Of a stretch of 12,137 nucleotides of DNA, positions 10,841 to 12,137 are shown in pieces. Every line of letters begins with the position of its first letter. The first letter of the stretch is position 1. Source of the DNA: Rhodoferax sp. Its GTDB lineage: Bacteria; Pseudomonadota; Gammaproteobacteria; Burkholderiales; Burkholderiaceae_C. Location of the stretch: assembly GCA_020048795.1 (NCBI GenBank), contig JAIFMA010000230.1, positions 1 to 12,137 of the forward strand. The letters run 5' to 3'. The notes beneath the pieces were generated by a model. It was not told the DNA's origin, did no database searches, and was given only the letters and a program-made list of their open reading frames with translations. Position numbers and translations under genes: made by a program.

Positions 10841-10874
10841 ACCGCCGGACCGCAAGGTTCGGCGGTTTCATTTT
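10841..10874 (+). terminator. carB terminator / greA leader attenuator hairpin
   Basis: ACCGCCGGACC (10841-10851) pairs with GGTTCGGCGGT (10856-10866) in an 11-bp stem with one G-U pair and no mismatch. It is closed by GCAA, a GNRA tetraloop. A T-rich tract (TTCATTTTGT, 10865-10874) follows, and a run of seven T is at 10885-10891. This is a credible intrinsic terminator at the end of carB. Because greA begins at 10905 and a possible -10 lies upstream, the same hairpin could also stop part of the transcription entering greA. Confidence 0.65.
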
Positions 10875-10894
10875 GTGACACCTATTTTTTTGAC

Positions 10895-10898
10895 GGAG
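10895..10898 (+). promoter_or_regulatory. Ribosome-binding site that decides the greA start
   Basis: GGAG at 10895-10898 lies six nucleotides before GTG 10905. It supports that start over the in-frame GTG at 10875, which lies just past the terminator hairpin. Confidence 0.7.
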
Positions 10899-10904
10899 CT
10901 GTAC

Positions 10905-11381
10905 GTGGCTACCCTTCCCATTACCAAGCGCGGCGCTGACATCCTCAAGGCGGAACTGCACAAACTCAAGACGGTTGAGCGTCCGGCTGTGATCAATGCC
11001 ATTTCTGAAGCGCGGGCCCAGGGTGACCTGAGCGAAAACGCCGAATACGAGGCGGCCAAGGACAAGCAGGGCTTTGTCGAGGGGCGCATCCAGGAAATTG
11101 AAAGCAAGCTTTCCACCGCGCAAATCATTGACCCGGCCGCGCTCCATGCCGATGGTCGCGTGGTGTTCGGTGCCACGGTAGAACTCGAAGACGAGGACTC
11201 GGGCGACAAGGTCACCTACCAGATCGTGGGCGAAGACGAGGCCGACATCAAGCTGCGCCTGGTCAATATCAACAGCCCGATTGCGCGCGCGCTGATCGGC
11301 AAGGAAGAGGGCGACGTGGCCGAAGTGCAGGCACCGGGTGGCTTGCGCCGTTATGAAGTGGTGGCGGTCAGTTACAAGTAA
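10905..11381 (+). CDS. greA: Transcription elongation factor GreA
   Basis: GreA enters the secondary channel of RNA polymerase and stimulates cleavage of backtracked RNA. From GTG 10905 the protein has exactly 158 residues, the length of E. coli GreA, and begins MATLPITKRGADILKAELHKLK. The N-terminal coiled coil is about residues 1-75. Its acidic tip holds D41 and E44 in ARAQGDLSENAEYEAAKDKQ, the residues that position the catalytic metal. The C-terminal FKBP-like domain is about 80-158 (VVFGATVELEDEDSGDKVTYQIVGEDEAD, NINSPIARALIGKEEGD). An upstream GTG at 10875 would give a non-homologous ten-residue extension and is rejected. It follows carB after a terminator-like hairpin and precedes a small membrane-protein gene by 14 nt, which suggests co-transcription with that gene. 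Confidence 0.98.
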   Translation: MATLPITKRGADILKAELHKLKTVERPAVINAISEARAQGDLSENAEYEAAKDKQGFVEGRIQEIESKLSTAQIIDPAALHADGRVVFGATVELEDEDSGDKVTYQIVGEDEADIKLRLVNINSPIARALIGKEEGDVAEVQAPGGLRRYEVVAVSYK

Positions 11382-11395
11382 ATCAGGCCGGTTCG

Positions 11396-11863
11396 ATGAA
11401 GTCGGTCTTGTCGGATGCCGCCGTCTGGCTTGCCGCGCTTTGGTGGGGCAGTTTGACAACGGTCGGTTTTTTTGTCGTGCCGATGCTGTTTGCCAACCTG
11501 CCGACACCCGCCATGGCCGGAAACATGGCGGCCAAATTGTTTTCAGCCCAGACCTGGGTGGCACTGATTTGCGGCTTGCTGCTGTTGCTGTTGTTGTTGC
11601 TCAATGATAGGTCAAATAACGCTGTAGCCCTTGCCAGACAAGCCCAGACAGCTATTATTTTTATATCGTTTGGGATGTTGCTGGCACTGCTGTCGGAATT
11701 TGCCATTGCCCCGCGCATCATTGCGCGTGACAACCTGCGGTTGTGGCACAGCACGGGTATGGTGCTCTACCTGCTGCAATGGGGCTGCGCCGGGTTGACC
11801 TTCAGGCAACTGCTGGCCGGGCGGGGCAACGCTCAGACAAGCCGGTTTTTCCGGCAAAGGTGA
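11396..11863 (+). CDS. DUF4149-type small integral membrane protein
   Basis: This is a 155-residue predicted inner-membrane protein of unknown function, resembling the DUF4149 proteins that follow greA in many Burkholderiales. It starts at ATG 11396, 14 nt after greA. Four hydrophobic segments are visible: about residues 8-33 (VWLAALWWGSLTTVGFFVVP), 53-69 (including a run of nine leucines, 61-69), 84-100 (TAIIFISFGMLLALLS) and 118-138 (WHSTGMVLYLLQWGCAGLTF). EFAIAPRIIARDNLRLWH (101-118) looks like the conserved loop. Residues 73-90 are encoded by a reverse-oriented copy of a repeat that is intergenic elsewhere in this window. The segment remains in frame, so the gene is probably still functional. 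The stop directly abuts the stop of the convergent yhbY-type gene. Confidence 0.85.
   Translation: MKSVLSDAAVWLAALWWGSLTTVGFFVVPMLFANLPTPAMAGNMAAKLFSAQTWVALICGLLLLLLLLLNDRSNNAVALARQAQTAIIFISFGMLLALLSEFAIAPRIIARDNLRLWHSTGMVLYLLQWGCAGLTFRQLLAGRGNAQTSRFFRQR
11612..11665 (-). repeat. Dispersed ~60-bp repeat, copy C, inside a coding sequence
   Basis: Read on the minus strand, this block gives AATAATAGCT, then a variable middle, then CAAGGGCTACAGC and a T-rich end. It matches copy A at most core positions. GCT-to-GGG spacing is again 22 nt (11652 to 11630). Outer parts AATA/GCTGT and ACAGC/TATT can pair with a small bulge. It spans exactly 18 codons of the DUF4149 gene without introducing a stop in the used frame. 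Confidence 0.65.
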
Positions 11864-12136
11864 TCAGTTTTTCTGGTTGCGCTTCTTGATGCTGACCGGT
11901 TTGCGCTTGGCGCGCTTGATCTGGCCGCCGGTGGTCAGGCGCTGGTTGCCCAGCACGCGCAGGGTTTTGACTTCGGGGCGCTGGCCACCGCGCTTGCTGA
12001 ATTTCAGCACCTTGACATCACGCGGGCCCGGCAGGCGCTCGTCATTGATGGCCTTGTCACGCTCCGGCACCGGGCGCCACAGAACCAGCAGTTTGCCGAT
12101 GTGCTGGATGGGGGCCGCGTCAAGTTCGTCTGCCAG
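11864..12136 (-). CDS. yhbY: YhbY-type CRM-domain RNA-binding protein, N-terminus outside the window
   Basis: The 90 visible C-terminal residues begin LADELDAAPIQHIGKLLVLWRP. This matches the end of the CRS1/YhbY (CRM) domain, a small RNA-binding fold linked to assembly of the large ribosomal subunit. The following tail (FSKRGGQRPEVKTLRVLGNQRLTTGGQIKRAKRKPVSIKKRNQKN) is rich in Lys and Arg and looks like the extension typical of betaproteobacterial members. The reading frame is open to the right edge, so the start lies beyond 12137. A GTG at 12070 is internal to the domain and is not a start. The gene is convergent with the DUF4149 gene with no bases between the two stops. The family is fairly certain; the exact role is inferred from E. 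coli YhbY. Confidence 0.88.
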   Translation of the reverse strand: MADELDAAPIQHIGKLLVLWRPVPERDKAINDERLPGPRDVKVLKFSKRGGQRPEVKTLRVLGNQRLTTGGQIKRAKRKPVSIKKRNQKN

Positions 12137-12137
12137 C

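Noticed and set aside
11577..11602. CTG/TTG tandem repeat as a phase-variable tract
   Set aside because: It encodes nine leucines in a membrane helix with mixed CTG, TTG and CTC codons; the unit is three bases, so slippage would not shift the frame.
11841..11855. Terminator hairpin GCCGG-TTTTT-CCGGC at the end of the DUF4149 gene
   Set aside because: The stem is only 5 bp, the nearest T-run on + starts 13 nt later, and nothing suitable follows on -.

Overview
The window reads as a chromosomal segment of a betaproteobacterium, most likely Burkholderiales and probably family Comamonadaceae (Rhodoferax/Polaromonas-like). The reasons are protein sequence character, moderately high GC, the block carA-leuE-carB-greA-(DUF4149)-yhbY, and a short intergenic repeat with the ATAGCT...GGGCTAGAG core that I associate with that family. 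This placement comes from recall, not from a database search.

Region 1 (1-5377, + strand) is a peptide/nickel-type ABC importer operon: a periplasmic substrate-binding protein (SBP), a DppB-like permease, a DppC-like permease, then DppD-like and DppF-like ATPases. The SBP runs off the left edge and is broken near base 365 by a frame change that also appears to have removed about 15-18 codons. The other four genes look intact and the last three are tightly overlapped. The gap between the SBP and the first permease holds a REPIN-like inverted repeat. The gap between the two permeases holds one copy of a ~60-bp dispersed repeat.

Region 2 (5378-10806, + strand) holds carA and carB, the two subunits of carbamoyl-phosphate synthetase, which supplies pyrimidine and arginine synthesis. 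A LeuE-type amino-acid exporter lies between them. carA has a candidate promoter with a perfect TATAAT and a ~120-nt leader. leuE overlaps the carA stop by 4 nt. A second copy of the dispersed repeat fills almost the whole leuE-carB gap, and carB has no obvious Shine-Dalgarno sequence.

Region 3 (10807-12137) starts with a strong 11-bp stem capped by a GCAA tetraloop. It lies between carB and greA, just after a possible greA -10 box, and could act both as carB terminator and greA leader attenuator. It is followed by greA and a small DUF4149-type membrane protein. The third copy of the dispersed repeat is embedded in frame in the coding sequence of that membrane protein. The 3' part of a yhbY-type RNA-binding protein gene follows on the minus strand, and its stop codon directly abuts the DUF4149 stop.

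Most of the content is ordinary housekeeping and transport. The most interesting signals are the broken SBP, the REPIN-like element, the three-copy repeat family (especially the in-gene copy), the greA leader hairpin and the leuE insertion in the car operon. I saw no tRNA, rRNA, CRISPR array, phage gene or transposase gene. No stretch over 300 bases lacks a gene.
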